A stretch of DNA of 64,000 bases from SP197 sp965242595. GTDB taxonomy: Bacteria > Pseudomonadota > Alphaproteobacteria > SP197. Under the pieces are notes generated by a model that saw only the letters and a program-made list of their open reading frames with translations, ran no database searches and was not told where the DNA came from. The stretch's first letter is position 1. Every line of letters begins with the position of its first letter. The DNA lies in NCBI GenBank assembly GCA_965242595.1, contig OZ251464.1:1922001-1986000 (forward strand), given 5' to 3'. Shown here in pieces: positions 18,567 through 27,088 of the stretch. Both the position numbers and the translations under genes were made by a program.

Positions 18567-19532
18567 ATGAAGGCGGTCATGTGCCGGCAGCTGGGCGGGG
18601 CGCTCGCCGTCGAAGAGGTGGCGGATCCGGTGCCCTCCGCCGGCGAGATCGTCATCCGCGTCCGGGCCTGTGGCGTCAACTTCGCCGATACGCTGATCGT
18701 CCAGGGCCGCTATCAGGTGAAGCCGGAGTTGCCGTTCATCCCCGGCATGGAGGTGGCGGGCGAAGTGGCGGCCGTCGGACCCGGCGTGAAAGGCCATGCC
18801 GCAGGCGATGCCGTGATCGGGCTGGTGGGAACCGGCGGTTTCGCCGAGCTGGCGCTGTGCCCGGCTACCCAGGCCATCCCGCGCCCGGCGGGGGTGGCCA
18901 GCGCGGTGGCGGCCGCGCTTCCGGTGGCCTATGGCACCGCCCATGTCGCTCTGGAACATCGCGCCGGCTTGCAGGCGGGCGAAAGCCTGCTGGTCCACGG
19001 CGCCTCGGGCGGCGTCGGGCTGGCGGCGGTGGAGGTGGGCAAGGCCATGGGCGCCCTTACGATCGCCACCGCCAGCAGCGCCGACAAGCTGGCGCTGGCC
19101 CGCGAGCACGGCGCCGACCACGGCATCGACTATGCCCAGGGCCCGTTCCGCGAGCGGGTCAAGCAGCTGACCGGCGGCGGCGCCGATGTCATCTTCGACC
19201 CCGTCGGCGGCGACATTTTCGATCAGTCCCTGCGCTGCATCGCCTGGGGCGGACGGCTGCTTACGGTGGGCTTTGCCGCCGGGCGCATCCCCCAGGCGCC
19301 GGCCAACATCCTGCTGGTGAAGAACATCTCGGTGGTGGGCATCCACTGGTCCAGCTATCGCGGGCGGGCCGACGGGGTGCTGGCCGCGTCCTTCGCCCGC
19401 CTGTTCGCCTGGCTGCAACAGGGCCACATCGCGCCCCTGGTTTCGCGCAGCTATCCCCTGGAGGAGGCGTCTTCCGCCCTGGCGGAGCTGGCGGAACGCC
19501 GCGCCCGGGGCAAGGTTGTGGTCGTGCCGTGA
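18567..19532 (+). CDS. NADPH:quinone oxidoreductase-like MDR protein
   Basis: Medium-chain dehydrogenase/reductase of the zinc-free quinone oxidoreductase branch, 321 residues. The substrate domain (CGVNFADTLIVQGRYQVKPE, then FIPGMEVAGEV) precedes a Rossmann fold with VHGASGGVGLAAVEVGKAMG. No structural zinc Cys cluster is present, as expected for QOR proteins. A GGAGG-like ribosome site precedes the ATG at 18567. It is the last gene of this + strand run and converges on the TIR-like cassette 40 bp downstream. Confidence 0.9.
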   Translation: MKAVMCRQLGGALAVEEVADPVPSAGEIVIRVRACGVNFADTLIVQGRYQVKPELPFIPGMEVAGEVAAVGPGVKGHAAGDAVIGLVGTGGFAELALCPATQAIPRPAGVASAVAAALPVAYGTAHVALEHRAGLQAGESLLVHGASGGVGLAAVEVGKAMGALTIATASSADKLALAREHGADHGIDYAQGPFRERVKQLTGGGADVIFDPVGGDIFDQSLRCIAWGGRLLTVGFAAGRIPQAPANILLVKNISVVGIHWSSYRGRADGVLAASFARLFAWLQQGHIAPLVSRSYPLEEASSALAELAERRARGKVVVVP

Positions 19533-19572
19533 GGGAAGCGCCCCCCACAAGGCATACAACGCGCATACTGGC

Positions 19573-20145
19573 TTAGTAGGTCCAGCCTTTTGAATATTCA
19601 CCGCCTCGATTTTGTCCAAACGGCGGACGACTGTTGTTGGGGGGCGTCCTACTTTTGCGCTCAAACGCCTGATGAATCCAGCGCCTGATAGATTCTGGAT
19701 TGTTGGACCAATCATAAATGCGAGCAAAGGGATCCATCCCTCCGCAATTGTCGGCAAGTCTTGGCGGTATCAGATTGGGATTGAATTTGCTCTCCCCATA
19801 ATACTCGTGATTGTAATTCTTATGATTGGGAAGAAGGATACCCAGCAAACCACAACGCGGGTTCGAGCGAGTATCTCGCAAACTGGACCCGATCTCCCAG
19901 TCGACATGCTTTCTCCGCCACGTACATGGACCAATCAAAACTGCCGTCACAACTGCATCACCAATAAATCTTTCCCGGATTTTTTGACGTATCGTTTCCG
20001 TGGACGATTGCATATTGTCAATGTCGCCGTCCTTGACCGATTTGTCTATGATATCATCTCCCATCATACCGACGAATTTATCTTTGTAATCTTCGTCTTT
20101 ATGATGGAAACTGATAAAAACCTTGTGTTTGGGGATCGTGTTCAT
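19573..20145 (-). CDS. TIR-like (MTH538/DUF1863, ThsB-type) domain protein
   Basis: A 190-residue protein whose first about 130 residues match the MTH538 TIR-like fold: KHKVFISFHHKDEDYKDKF, SSTETIRQKIRERF, TAVLIGPCTWRRKHVDWEI and CGLLGILLP. In Thoeris systems, ThsB proteins of this fold sense infection and make a NAD-derived signal; that is family knowledge, and no ThsA partner lies nearby. The gene overlaps its upstream partner by 4 bp (ATGA). Base composition is clearly AT-richer than on both sides, which suggests recent transfer. It probably belongs to a small defence cassette; function is inferred. Confidence 0.8.
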   Translation of the reverse strand: MNTIPKHKVFISFHHKDEDYKDKFVGMMGDDIIDKSVKDGDIDNMQSSTETIRQKIRERFIGDAVVTAVLIGPCTWRRKHVDWEIGSSLRDTRSNPRCGLLGILLPNHKNYNHEYYGESKFNPNLIPPRLADNCGGMDPFARIYDWSNNPESIRRWIHQAFERKSRTPPNNSRPPFGQNRGGEYSKGWTY

Positions 20146-20660
20146 CGGATTTCTCCTTCCGTGCCTTCGAGGTCGGTTATATCCTCCACGCTGGCAATTT
20201 CCGCGAGCATGTGGTTATAGTTGCGCAACTTCCCTTGTAAATACTCCAATTCCTTACGAAATTCCTGCCGCTTCACATCGTTGTCGAAAGCCCCCTGCAG
20301 GGACAGACGGTGCCATTTCGCCGTGAAAGGCCGCAGCTGTTGATTCAATACAGGTATGGCGATTTTGCCGAATTCCACAGCTCCCGGACCATATCGACGC
20401 AGAATCTCCCGTGTTGTCGGGAAAAGTGAATATACACTCTCCAATGCTGCTTTATCATCCCCGTCTTGGGACGGAAGCTGCTGGGTGACAACTCTAGTCA
20501 ACATCTCGACATACAGTTCCCAAGCTGCATTGCGACTAACATCGGTGACTTGTATATCCGCTTGCATAAAACCGATATTCAATTTTATGTTCTCAAAGTG
20601 ATACCGATTAAAGAGCTTCCGTAAATTGATCTTTCTACTTCTTTTAAATGGATTCTTCAC
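20142..20660 (-). CDS. Unrecognised 172-residue partner of the TIR-like protein
   Basis: I do not recognise this family. The protein is mostly helical. It has a basic start (KNPFKRSRKINLRKLFNRY), a central stretch NAAWELYVEMLTRVVTQQL, a region SVYSLFPTTREILRRYGPGA, and a C-terminal segment with heptad character (FRKELEYLQGKLRNYNHMLA). No signal peptide or membrane helix is seen. The start is a GTG at 20660 with AAGG about 9 nt upstream; a nearby ATG runs into a stop. It overlaps the TIR-like gene by 4 bp, so the pair is translationally coupled and shares AT-rich composition. Confidence 0.7.
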   Translation of the reverse strand: MKNPFKRSRKINLRKLFNRYHFENIKLNIGFMQADIQVTDVSRNAAWELYVEMLTRVVTQQLPSQDGDDKAALESVYSLFPTTREILRRYGPGAVEFGKIAIPVLNQQLRPFTAKWHRLSLQGAFDNDVKRQEFRKELEYLQGKLRNYNHMLAEIASVEDITDLEGTEGEIR

Positions 20661-20716
20661 CGTTCATGCCTTTCGATTCTCATATAGCGAATCGGCTCCA
20701 CCGCTCGGCATAACGA

Positions 20717-20745
20717 TGAATACGGCGGATTGCGCAGCATGTCAA
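20717..20745 (-). promoter_or_regulatory. Candidate sigma-70 promoter of the TIR-like cassette
   Basis: On the minus strand a perfect -35 (TTGACA, 20740-20745) is followed after 17 bp by TATTCA (20717-20722). It lies 57 bp upstream of the GTG of the 172-residue gene. The -10 is weak (three of six matches), so the call rests mainly on the -35, the spacing and the position. Confidence 0.45.
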
Positions 20746-21063
20746 GAACATTGTGCATGCTATCGGCTGGTGACGGGATCATCCTATACCCTGCCGGCGG
20801 TCCAGAGGACGATCCCCGCCATATGGGCTTCATGGGCGAGGCGGTCATAGGACTCGCAGGTGGGATTGGCGGAAATCGGGCGGAGCCGAGGTGGAGCACG
20901 GCCCCAACCCGTTTGACCATGAGTTCGGCCCTCTCCTTGAGGGATCGCTGCCCTTGGGAGGCTGCTCCCTGACACCCTCGCGGCACCGCCAGGACAGCCT
21001 TGCGACACCCCCCGGACAGGCGCGGTGGCGCATCCGGGTGGGTCGTTGGACCGGTGGTGGGGG
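20746..21063. other. Gene-free stretch between the TIR-like cassette and norZ
   Basis: About 320 bp upstream of the cassette promoter and downstream of norZ. Short open frames exist on both strands (for example 20784-21008 minus), but none has a ribosome site or a recognisable product. I see no tRNA, convincing terminator or repeat in it. Composition shifts from AT-rich near the cassette to GC-rich towards norZ, consistent with the cassette edge lying here. Confidence 0.5.
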
Positions 21064-23349
21064 TTATGAGCGGCGGCCGATCTCCAGTCTGACCAGGAAG
21101 ACCAGCAGCAGCAGGGCGCCCAGGGCGAAGACGATATCGCCCGGCACCCGCAGCCACACCAGGGTTTCCATGAGGGGCGAGTGCATCAGTTCCGGCGCGC
21201 GGGCGTGCCAGTAGCTGCGCTCGAACGATACCAGCGCCTGCACGATGCCCTGCGGCAGCAGCGAGCCGAACACCATCAGCGCCAGGCCGCCGTTGAAGAG
21301 CCAGAACACCCAGCGCAGCGTGCGGTCGGACCAGGCGCCGGCGGCCTGGGGCAGGTCGCGCCGGCACAGCAGCGCCAGCCCGATCCCCAACATGCCATAG
21401 ACGCCGAACAGCGCCGCATGGCCGTGGGCGGGCGTCGTCAGCAGGCCCTGCAGATAGTAGAGCGAAAGCGGCGGATTGATGAGGAAGCCCAGCACGCCGG
21501 CGCCCACCAGGTTCCAGAAGGCCACCGCCAGGAAGAACATCAGCGGCAGATGGTAGCGGCGCACCCAGGGCGCCTGACGTTCGGCGCGCCAATGGTCGTG
21601 GGCCTCGAAGGCGATCAGCGCCAGCGGCACCACCTCCAGCGCCGAGAACACCGCGCCCAGCGCCAGAACCGATTCCTGGGTGCCGGCGAAATAGAGGTGG
21701 TGGAAGGTGCCCAGCACGCCACCGCCCAGGAAGATCATGGCCGAGAACATGACGTAGACCGCCGCCGTGGAGGGCCGCAGCAGCCGCATATGCGTGAACA
21801 CCCACGCCACCCAGGCGGTGGCGAACACCTCGAACACGCCCTCCACCCACAGATGCACCACCCACCAGCGCCAGTATTCGGCGACGGTGAGATGGCTGTC
21901 GCGCCCATAGAGGAAGCCGGCGCCGAACAGCAGGCCGATGCCGGCCGACGACAGCAGCAGCAGGATCAGCAGATGCTTGTCGGCGCCCGCCCGGCGGATG
22001 GCCGGCAGCAGGCAGCGCGTCATCAGGGCGAGCCAGATCAGCAGGCCGACGAAGATCAGCAGCTGCCAGAAGCGGCCCATATCGAGAAACTCGTAGCCCT
22101 GATGGCCGAACCAATAGACCAGGTCGGGGTCGGTCAGCCGTCCGGTCAGGGTCAACCACTCGCCCGCCAGCGAACCCAGCACGGCCACCACCAGGGCAGC
22201 CCACAGGGCGTCGGTGCCCAGCCGCTGCCCGGGCGGTTCGAAACCGGCGATCATGGGCGCCAGATAGAGGCCGGCACCCAGCCAGGCGGTGGCGATCCAC
22301 AGCACGGCAAGCTGTACATGCCAGGTGCGCGTGAGCGCATAGGGGGCGATGTCGGCCAGCGGGATGCCGTAGAAATCGTGGCCCTCCACGGCGTAATGGG
22401 CGGTGACCGCCCCCATGGCGATTTGCAGGGCCAGCAGGGCGGCGACGATCCAGATGTATTTCACCACCGCCCGCATCGATGCGGTGGGGGCGGCGGCGGG
22501 CGCGGCGATGGGGTTTTCCTTTCCATAGCCGCCCTCGGGCACGCTGTCGCGCTGCCATTCCTCGCGCTCGCGCAGGAAAAACCAGCACAGGGCGCCGGCG
22601 GCGGCGATCAGCAGCACGACGGACACGAACGACCAGATGAAGGTGGCAGCGGAGGGCCGGTTGCCCACCAGCGGTTCGTGCGGCCAGTTGTTGGTGTAGG
22701 TGACATCGTCGCCGGGCCGCAGCGTGGCCGCCGACCAGGCGGTCCACCACCACCATGCCACCAGCGTGCGGATGTCCTCGTCGGGCGCGGGGCCAAGGGG
22801 GTTGTTGGGGATGGCGAAGGCCTCGCGCAGGGCCTCCGCCTCGGGGCCGTCGCCGCTGCCGCCGAACAGCGCCGTGTAGTGGCGAAGCAGGGAGGCGATG
22901 GCATCGGCCCGCTGCGGCGAGATGACGATGCGCTCGCTGGCCTCGTCATAGCTGTTGACGCGCAGCGTGGCCGCCAGCGCGGCGATGCGCGCCGCCCGCT
23001 CCGGCGCCGCCAGGGCGTCGAGGTCGCCTTCGGCGTCCAGCATCGCCCGCGCCTCGCGGTGGAGCACGTCGGCCGTCCAGTCGGGCGCGAGATAGCTGCC
23101 ATGGCCCCAGACCGAGCCCAGCTCCATGCCGCCCAGGCGCCGCCATACGTCGCGCCCCGAGTGGATGTCGGCGCCGGTGAACAGCACCTCCACCGTCTCG
23201 CCATCCACCACCGCCACCTCTTTGGGCAGGGGCGGGGCCATCTGGAAGGCGCGGGAGCCCACCGCCAGCAGGATGGCGAACATCGCCACCAGCAGCACGG
23301 CGAACATGGCCCACAGCCGGGGGAAGGTGAAGGTTTCGCGATAGTTCAT
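21064..23349 (-). CDS. norZ: Quinol-dependent nitric oxide reductase (qNOR)
   Basis: Single-subunit NO reductase of 761 residues that reduces NO to N2O with quinol electrons at the inner membrane. An N-terminal helix and a periplasmic cytochrome-c-like domain without a CxxCH haem site (residues about 35-215) precede a 12-helix NorB-like core. The core shows TRTWHVQLAVLWIATAWLG, HLWVEGVFEVFATA, GGGVLGTFHHLYFAGTQE and AHGHAALFGVYGMLGIGL, which hold the expected haem and non-haem-iron ligands. The start overlaps gpt by 4 bp. No norR/nsrR-type regulator is adjacent. It probably serves NO detoxification, as no other denitrification gene is in the window. Confidence 0.93.
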   Translation of the reverse strand: MNYRETFTFPRLWAMFAVLLVAMFAILLAVGSRAFQMAPPLPKEVAVVDGETVEVLFTGADIHSGRDVWRRLGGMELGSVWGHGSYLAPDWTADVLHREARAMLDAEGDLDALAAPERAARIAALAATLRVNSYDEASERIVISPQRADAIASLLRHYTALFGGSGDGPEAEALREAFAIPNNPLGPAPDEDIRTLVAWWWWTAWSAATLRPGDDVTYTNNWPHEPLVGNRPSAATFIWSFVSVVLLIAAAGALCWFFLREREEWQRDSVPEGGYGKENPIAAPAAAPTASMRAVVKYIWIVAALLALQIAMGAVTAHYAVEGHDFYGIPLADIAPYALTRTWHVQLAVLWIATAWLGAGLYLAPMIAGFEPPGQRLGTDALWAALVVAVLGSLAGEWLTLTGRLTDPDLVYWFGHQGYEFLDMGRFWQLLIFVGLLIWLALMTRCLLPAIRRAGADKHLLILLLLSSAGIGLLFGAGFLYGRDSHLTVAEYWRWWVVHLWVEGVFEVFATAWVAWVFTHMRLLRPSTAAVYVMFSAMIFLGGGVLGTFHHLYFAGTQESVLALGAVFSALEVVPLALIAFEAHDHWRAERQAPWVRRYHLPLMFFLAVAFWNLVGAGVLGFLINPPLSLYYLQGLLTTPAHGHAALFGVYGMLGIGLALLCRRDLPQAAGAWSDRTLRWVFWLFNGGLALMVFGSLLPQGIVQALVSFERSYWHARAPELMHSPLMETLVWLRVPGDIVFALGALLLLVFLVRLEIGRRS

Positions 23350-23924
23350 GGCCCCCTCCCGGGGGCTTGCGCCCTGCCGGCACGGCGGGGCCAGCCTGGG
23401 GCCGGCCCCGGCGCCGCTTCAAGCCGCTGCGATGGGGCGGTTACTGAGGAGGATGTCGCCGCCAGCCGTTCGGCCAGCGGGCGGATATAGGCCAGTTCCG
23501 TGTCCCAGGGGAAGTGGATCCAGGTGTCCTGGCTGACCTCGGTGAGATAGTGGTCCACCAGCGGGCAGCCTTCGGGCTTGGCATAGACGGTGGCGAAGAA
23601 CGCCTTGGGCAGCATCTTGCGCACCACCCGCGCGGTGCGTCCGGTGTCCACCAGGTCGTCCACCATCAGCGTGTCGGTCCCGTCGCCCTCCACGCCTTTC
23701 AGCACGGTGACATCGCCCCGGCTCATATGGTCGTAGGAGGCGGTGCAGATGGTCTCGATGGTGCGGATGCCCAGCTCACGGGCGACGATGGTGGCCGGCA
23801 CCATGCCGCCGCGGGCGATGGCGACCACCCGCTGCCATGAGCCGCACTCCGCCAGCAGCCAGGCCAGCGCCCTGGTGTCGCGGTGCAGTTCGGCCCATGA
23901 GACGTTGAAGGTCTTTTCCGCCAT
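23346..23924 (-). CDS. gpt: Xanthine/guanine phosphoribosyltransferase
   Basis: Purine salvage enzyme that converts xanthine or guanine plus PRPP to the nucleotide. It has 192 residues with the type I PRTase loop DTLMVDDLVDTGRTARVV and an N-terminus WAELHRDTRALAWLLAECG like that of XGPRT. The last about 35 residues are a Pro/Ala/Gly/Arg-rich tail beyond the usual 155-165-residue length. The tail ends in an ATGA overlap with norZ, so norZ translation is coupled to gpt. The functional link between the two is not obvious. Confidence 0.9.
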   Translation of the reverse strand: MAEKTFNVSWAELHRDTRALAWLLAECGSWQRVVAIARGGMVPATIVARELGIRTIETICTASYDHMSRGDVTVLKGVEGDGTDTLMVDDLVDTGRTARVVRKMLPKAFFATVYAKPEGCPLVDHYLTEVSQDTWIHFPWDTELAYIRPLAERLAATSSSVTAPSQRLEAAPGPAPGWPRRAGRAQAPGRGP

Positions 23925-24053
23925 CGCTCCCCCTCTCCCTGCCGCCGGCCAGCGAGGCTAGCCGCGCCGCAGGGCGTCATCAAGCCGGGGCGTGGGGGCG
24001 GCGGGATGGCGGGGCGGGCTTGCGTGGGGGGCAGCGGGGCCTTAGCCTGGGGC

Positions 24054-24314
24054 ATGGCCGAGGTGGTGGTCTATACAGGCGCGCTGTGCCCGTTCTGCGA
24101 GCGGGCCAAGGGACTGCTGCGGGCCAAGGGCGTCGCCTTTCGCGAGATCGACGTCACCATGGACGCCGCCCGCCGCGCCGAGATGGAGGCGCTGTGCGGC
24201 GCCCGCACGGTGCCGCAGATCGTGATCGACGGCGCGCCGGTGGGCGGCTGCGACGAGCTCTATGCGCTGGAGGCCGACGGCCAGTTGGACGCCAGGCTGG
24301 GGCGGGCGGCATGA
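24054..24314 (+). CDS. grxC: Glutaredoxin 3
   Basis: Small glutathione-dependent dithiol oxidoreductase of 86 residues. The sequence runs VVVYTGALCPFCERAKGLL, with a CPFC active site instead of the commoner CPYC, then TVPQIVIDGAPVGGCDELY, the cis-Pro and GG glutathione-binding elements. An in-frame ATG at 24006 would add 16 residues with no family counterpart, so 24054 is chosen. The stop overlaps the nitrilase start by 4 bp (ATGA). Confidence 0.94.
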   Translation: MAEVVVYTGALCPFCERAKGLLRAKGVAFREIDVTMDAARRAEMEALCGARTVPQIVIDGAPVGGCDELYALEADGQLDARLGRAA

Positions 24315-25183
24315 GCGCAGCCGACACCCCCCTGAAAATCGCCCCTCTGAAAATCGCCTGTGTGCAGGTCAATGCCGGCCTGGACATGGACGCCAATATC
24401 GCCACCGCCTGCCAGCTGGTGAGGGAGGCGGCGGCGGCGGGCGCCCACCTGGTCGGCCTGCCGGAGAATGTCGCCCTGATGGCGGCCAGCGAAGAAGAGC
24501 GGCTGGAGAACGCCTGGCGCCCTGGCGACCATCCGGCGCTGAAGGCGTTCGCGGCGGTGGCGGCCGAGACCGGGGTGTGGTTGCAGGCGGGTTCGGTGGC
24601 CGCGCTGCGGGTCGATGGCACGCTGGCCAACCACGCCTTCCTGTTCGACCGGCGCGGGCACAGGGTGGCCGATTACGAGAAGATTCACATGTTCGATGTG
24701 GATCTGCCGGACGGGTCGCGCTATCGCGAATCGGCGATGTTCCGCCCCGGCGACAAGGCGGTGCTGGCGCCCACCCCGTGGGGCGGGCTGGGCATGACGG
24801 TGTGCTACGACCTGCGCTTTCCCCATCTCTATCGCGATCTGGCCAGGGCCGGGGCGGTGCTGCTTAGCGCGCCGGCCGCCTTCACCAAGGTGACGGGCGA
24901 TGCCCATTGGGAGGTGCTGCTGCGGGCGCGGGCGATCGAATGCGGCGCCTTCGTCTTTGCCGCCTGCCAGACCGGGCGCCATCCCGGCGGGCGGCGCACC
25001 TGCGGCCATTCCATGATCGTCGATCCCTGGGGCCGGGTGCTGGCCGATGCCGGCGTGGAGACGGGCTGGTGCATGGCCGAGGTGGATGTGGCCGAGGTGG
25101 CGCGGGTGCGGGCGACCATCCCCGCCCTGGCGCATGACCGGCCCTATGCGCCGCCGCTGGCAGAGGCCCTGGCGGCGGAATAG
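24311..25183 (+). CDS. Nitrilase-superfamily amidohydrolase (Nit1/Nit2-like)
   Basis: Carbon-nitrogen hydrolase of 290 residues. The Glu-Lys-Cys triad is clear: Glu52 in VGLPENVALM, Lys124 in YEKIHMFDVDLPDGSRYRES and Cys165 in TVCYDLRFPHLYRDLA. The FDVDLPDG element places it near the Nit1/deaminated-glutathione-amidase group, which removes a toxic side product of transaminases. Coupling to grxC fits a thiol-related role, but the substrate is inferred. Its 3' end overlaps a convergent methyltransferase gene by 40 bp. Confidence 0.88.
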   Translation: MSAADTPLKIAPLKIACVQVNAGLDMDANIATACQLVREAAAAGAHLVGLPENVALMAASEEERLENAWRPGDHPALKAFAAVAAETGVWLQAGSVAALRVDGTLANHAFLFDRRGHRVADYEKIHMFDVDLPDGSRYRESAMFRPGDKAVLAPTPWGGLGMTVCYDLRFPHLYRDLARAGAVLLSAPAAFTKVTGDAHWEVLLRARAIECGAFVFAACQTGRHPGGRRTCGHSMIVDPWGRVLADAGVETGWCMAEVDVAEVARVRATIPALAHDRPYAPPLAEALAAE

Positions 25184-25719
25184 TCCTCGCGGCGGGCGCA
25201 AATCCTCTGCACAGCGGCCGGGCGCGGGCGGCGAAGGATGCGGTCCTCATAGGCGATCGTCCGCAGCTGGCCGGCGACCGCGCGCAGCAATTCGCCCGGA
25301 CGGAGCAGAAAATCGGGGTTGGCGGGGCGGCCGAAGCGCTGGTTGCCCTGGGCGAAGGTCTCGTAGAGCAGCACGCCGCCGGTTGCCACCGCCGCCACCA
25401 GCAGCGGCAGCAGCGGGCGGTGGAGATAGTTCGCCACCACCACCGCCGCGAAACGCCGTTGGCCGAAGGGCCAGGGGCTGCCGTCTTCCAGGTCGGCGGC
25501 GACGATTTCGGCCCGGGGATGGCGGGCGAGGTCGGAAAGGCCATCGAGGCGGCGGTCCACCGCCACCACGGGGTGGCCGCGGGCCAGGAACAGGCGGGCG
25601 TGGCGCCCGGAGCCGGCGGCCACATCCAGCACCGTGCCGCCGGCGGGAACCTGGGGGGCGAAGCGCAGCATCCAGGGGCTGGGCAGCGGGGCGGCGGGCG
25701 ATGGGGTTGCGGATGCCAT
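25144..25719 (-). CDS. Small SAM-dependent methyltransferase-like protein
   Basis: A 191-residue class I methyltransferase fold. Motif I is VLDVAAGSGRHARLFLARGH, followed by VVAVDRRLDGLSDLA (acidic end of strand 2), VAADLEDGSPWPF and VVANYLHRPLLP. This group resembles TehB/Tam-like small methyltransferases, and the substrate is unknown. The ATG at 25719 is chosen; the frame stays open upstream without a better start. The last about 13 codons lie over the end of the convergent nitrilase gene, an unusual overlap. Confidence 0.75.
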   Translation of the reverse strand: MASATPSPAAPLPSPWMLRFAPQVPAGGTVLDVAAGSGRHARLFLARGHPVVAVDRRLDGLSDLARHPRAEIVAADLEDGSPWPFGQRRFAAVVVANYLHRPLLPLLVAAVATGGVLLYETFAQGNQRFGRPANPDFLLRPGELLRAVAGQLRTIAYEDRILRRPRPAAVQRICARREDYSAARASASGGA

Positions 25720-25835
25720 GGTGGCGGGGTGTCTTCGCTGCCCGGGCGGGGCGCCGTCATCTTGCCCATCGCCGCCGCAAGGTCCATATATCGGGGGAAC
25801 GAAGCACAATTCCTGGGCGAGGCCGGGCGCGGGCG

Positions 25836-26327
25836 ATGATCGTATTCGATGTGAAGTGCGGCAAGGACCATGTGTTCGAGGGCTGGTTTCGCAGCAGCGA
25901 CGATTTTCGCGCCCAGGCGGAAGCGGGCGAGATCGCCTGCCCGGTGTGCGGCGACAACCGGGTGGAAAAGGCGCTGATGGCCCCCCGTGTGGCGACCGGG
26001 GCCGGTGGCCGCCGGGAGGAGAAGGCGGCGGACGGCAGCGACAAGGGGGAGGATGCGGCGGCGGACGGCGAGCGGTCGGTGACGCTGGCCAAGCAGAAGG
26101 AAAAGACCGGCCGGGCCATGGCCATGATGCGCGCCGTGAAGGCGCATGTGGAGCGGCATTTCGACAATGTTGGCACCGGCTTTGCCGAAGAGGCGCGCAA
26201 GATCCATTACGGCGAAAGCGACAAGCGCAACATCTACGGCCAGGCCACCCGCGACCAGGCGCGGCAATTGCGCGACGAAGGGATCGAATTCGGCCAGCTG
26301 CCGGATATGCCGAAGCTGGATGGGTAG
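25836..26327 (+). CDS. DUF1178 family protein
   Basis: A 163-residue member of the alphaproteobacterial DUF1178 family of unknown function. The N-terminus is IVFDVKCGKDHVFEGWFRSS, followed by a CPVC knuckle (IACPVCGDNRVEKALMAP), and the C-terminal half contains YGESDKRNIYGQAT. The CxxC plus the early Cys and His suggest a zinc-ribbon. The middle (about residues 48-80) is a charged low-complexity linker. It lies downstream of grxC and the nitrilase gene, its normal neighbourhood. Confidence 0.85.
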   Translation: MIVFDVKCGKDHVFEGWFRSSDDFRAQAEAGEIACPVCGDNRVEKALMAPRVATGAGGRREEKAADGSDKGEDAAADGERSVTLAKQKEKTGRAMAMMRAVKAHVERHFDNVGTGFAEEARKIHYGESDKRNIYGQATRDQARQLRDEGIEFGQLPDMPKLDG

Positions 26328-26564
26328 GCGCGGCTTGCAGGCGGTGCTGCGGGGGTGAGGCCCCCTGCCCTGGCGGGGCGGTGTCGGTTTGCGGCTGCCC
26401 TGTTGACGATGCCTCGGCGATGATCTAGGGATGGGGCGCCGGGTGCTCTTGATGAGCCCGATATGGTTCGCCCAGCCTGACATCACTCGCCCTTCGCCAG
26501 GAGGAGGTAACCGCTTCACGCTTCCGGCGCAGGCTGTGGCGACGGCTCAAAGTGGGATGGGAAT

Positions 26565-27014
26565 ATGTCGAGTCTTTTCCAGTACATTTGCGGGATGTTG
26601 ACACCGGGCCAAGTTATTTGTACCCCGAGTCGTAAGAGCGATTTTAAGATTACGAAACTTCTCCCAAACGAAATTGAATTGGAGGCAGGAACATCTCAGC
26701 AAGTAGTCTGCATAACTTCAAATATGATCGATGAGGCGGGGAAATTTCTGCGAAATAAGAATGACGTATTGATCGGGCAAGTTGCAGGATATCACCCTGA
26801 TAGCCTTTACGATTTATTTAAGAAAAATGGCCGGAACCAGCGATGTGCGAGCTATGTTTCTGCCATCCTTGCGAAAGCAAAGGTCGCTATCCTCGTGGAG
26901 GCGAAGATCGCTAAAAACTTGTCTAACCATCGTGAGGCAATATATATCCGACTCCTCCCCCATGGAAAATACATGGCAGGGGCGGGGGCCGGTTCAGGAC
27001 AGCCGAAACCATGA
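26565..27014 (+). CDS. AT-rich orphan ORF of 149 residues, possibly 3'-truncated
   Basis: I do not recognise the product. It starts MSSLFQYICGMLTPGQVICT and is alpha/beta-like in pattern (VAILVEAKIAKNLSNHREAI near the end). Composition is much more AT-rich than its neighbours until about 26975. There it turns abruptly GC-rich and encodes the odd tail MAGAGAGSGQPKP, which looks as if the frame runs out of acquired DNA into host sequence. No signal peptide or membrane helix is visible. It may be a decayed accessory gene. Confidence 0.5.
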   Translation: MSSLFQYICGMLTPGQVICTPSRKSDFKITKLLPNEIELEAGTSQQVVCITSNMIDEAGKFLRNKNDVLIGQVAGYHPDSLYDLFKKNGRNQRCASYVSAILAKAKVAILVEAKIAKNLSNHREAIYIRLLPHGKYMAGAGAGSGQPKP

Positions 27015-27088
27015 TGGACCACTGGAGTGCAGGTGAGTGCCTGTGAGCGTCGTCCTGGCCAGTTCGAGCGCCACGATGGGCGCGGTGG

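Noticed and set aside
20784..21008. Minus-strand frame in the gap between the TIR-like cassette and norZ
   Set aside because: No ribosome site and no recognisable similarity; composition is that of random GC-rich frames.
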